This document shows positions 61,880 through 62,239 of a DNA stretch of 62,239 nucleotides, one piece after another. Source of the DNA: Beroe ovata (Eukaryota > Ctenophora > Nuda > Beroida > Beroidae); the NCBI GenBank assembly GCA_946803715.1, contig CAMPET010000097.1, positions 4,538-66,776 of the forward strand. The letters are read 5' to 3'. Under the pieces are notes generated by a model. That model was not told the origin of the DNA. It was given only the letters and a program-made list of their open reading frames with translations, and did no database searches. A program made the position numbers and the translations under genes. Each line of letters begins with the position of its first letter. Within the stretch, counting starts at the first letter, position 1.

Positions 61880-62239
61880 TACCCAATCATCACACAGCCC
61901 TGTTCTGACGAACTGGTGTCAGCGCATTCCATCGTTAATCGTAAGCATTCCTACGTCATAGTTATGCAGTGGTGTCAGCAAGTTGTGACGAATGAGTGCC
62001 CCAATCGTCACACACCCAGTTCTGACAAACTGGTGTCAGCGCATTCCATCGCAAGCATTCCTACGTCACAGTTATGTAGTGGTGTCGGCAAGTTATGACG
62101 AATGAATAACCCAATCGTCACACAGCCCTGTTCTGACGAACTAGTGTCAGCACATTCCAACGCAAGCATTCCTACGTACGTCATGGTCATGCAGTGGTGG
62201 CAGCAAGTTGTGACGAATGAGTGCACCAACCGTCACACA
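61880..62239. repeat. minisatellite with 110-118 bp period running off the window
   Basis: Three full units and the start of a fourth. Each unit contains CCCAATCGTCACACA, CAGCGCATTCCATCG, GCAAGCATTCCTACGTCA and TGTCAGCAAGTTGTGACGAA. Copies start near 61882, 62000, 62110 and 62224 and differ by a few percent. Confidence 0.85.

Noticed and set aside
61880-62239. Possible CRISPR-like array
   Set aside because: The period is over 110 bp with similar sequence throughout each unit and no unique spacers; this is an animal minisatellite.

Overview
This is a stretch of animal nuclear DNA. Genes are spliced with GT-AG introns of roughly 50-900 bp, and the set is metazoan: Groucho/TLE co-repressor, class A GPCRs, a Ly6/uPAR-type protein, GON4L, Apollo, SWSAP1, AASDHPPT, a lysosomal-type arylsulfatase and mitochondrial pyruvate carboxylase. 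An arthropod-type prophenoloxidase sits among genes that do not look arthropod. An early-branching animal such as a sponge is my guess, but the sequence does not settle the species.

Layout. Positions 1-3299 (+) hold the last six exons of Groucho/TLE. 3300-9438 has no gene and contains a 2.04 kb near-identical tandem duplication, each copy carrying a 0.57 kb double-hairpin element. 9439-12722 (+) is an LDLa-rich 7TM receptor. 12723-21140 is repeat country: serial perfect palindromes, foldback elements, dispersed repeats and a second duplication at a single N. 21141-27269 (+) is a second GPCR with a third intracellular loop of about 460 residues; one of its introns holds an intronless prophenoloxidase on the other strand. 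28139-29403 (+) is a Ly6-like surface protein. From 30400 to 48113 genes run head to tail on the minus strand: Apollo/SNM1B with a damaged active site, arylsulfatase, AASDHPPT, SWSAP1 and pyruvate carboxylase (22 exons, with a tRNA-Thr in one intron on the opposite strand). 48114-50527 is empty. 50528-52822 (-) holds a small zinc-finger ORF and a multipass membrane protein resembling ICE2. 53347-61338 (-) is a GON4L-like gene with a secreted Asp-rich protein nested in one intron. The window ends in a minisatellite.

Assembly caution. There are six single-base Ns. Three (6792, 15563, 40064) lie exactly at the junction of near-identical direct duplications, and the other three lie in simple repeats. 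The apparent tandem duplications, including the doubled 3' end of pyruvate carboxylase and doubled first exon of SWSAP1, are best read as unmerged overlapping contigs or haplotypes.

The most interesting biology is the nested intronless prophenoloxidase with its GCGWP thioester-like motif, the Apollo protein lacking two metal ligands, the Asp-rich secreted protein inside GON4L, and the palindrome cluster at 14.4-15.0 kb. Exon coordinates were read by eye from splice sites, frame continuity and family knowledge; no alignment was run.
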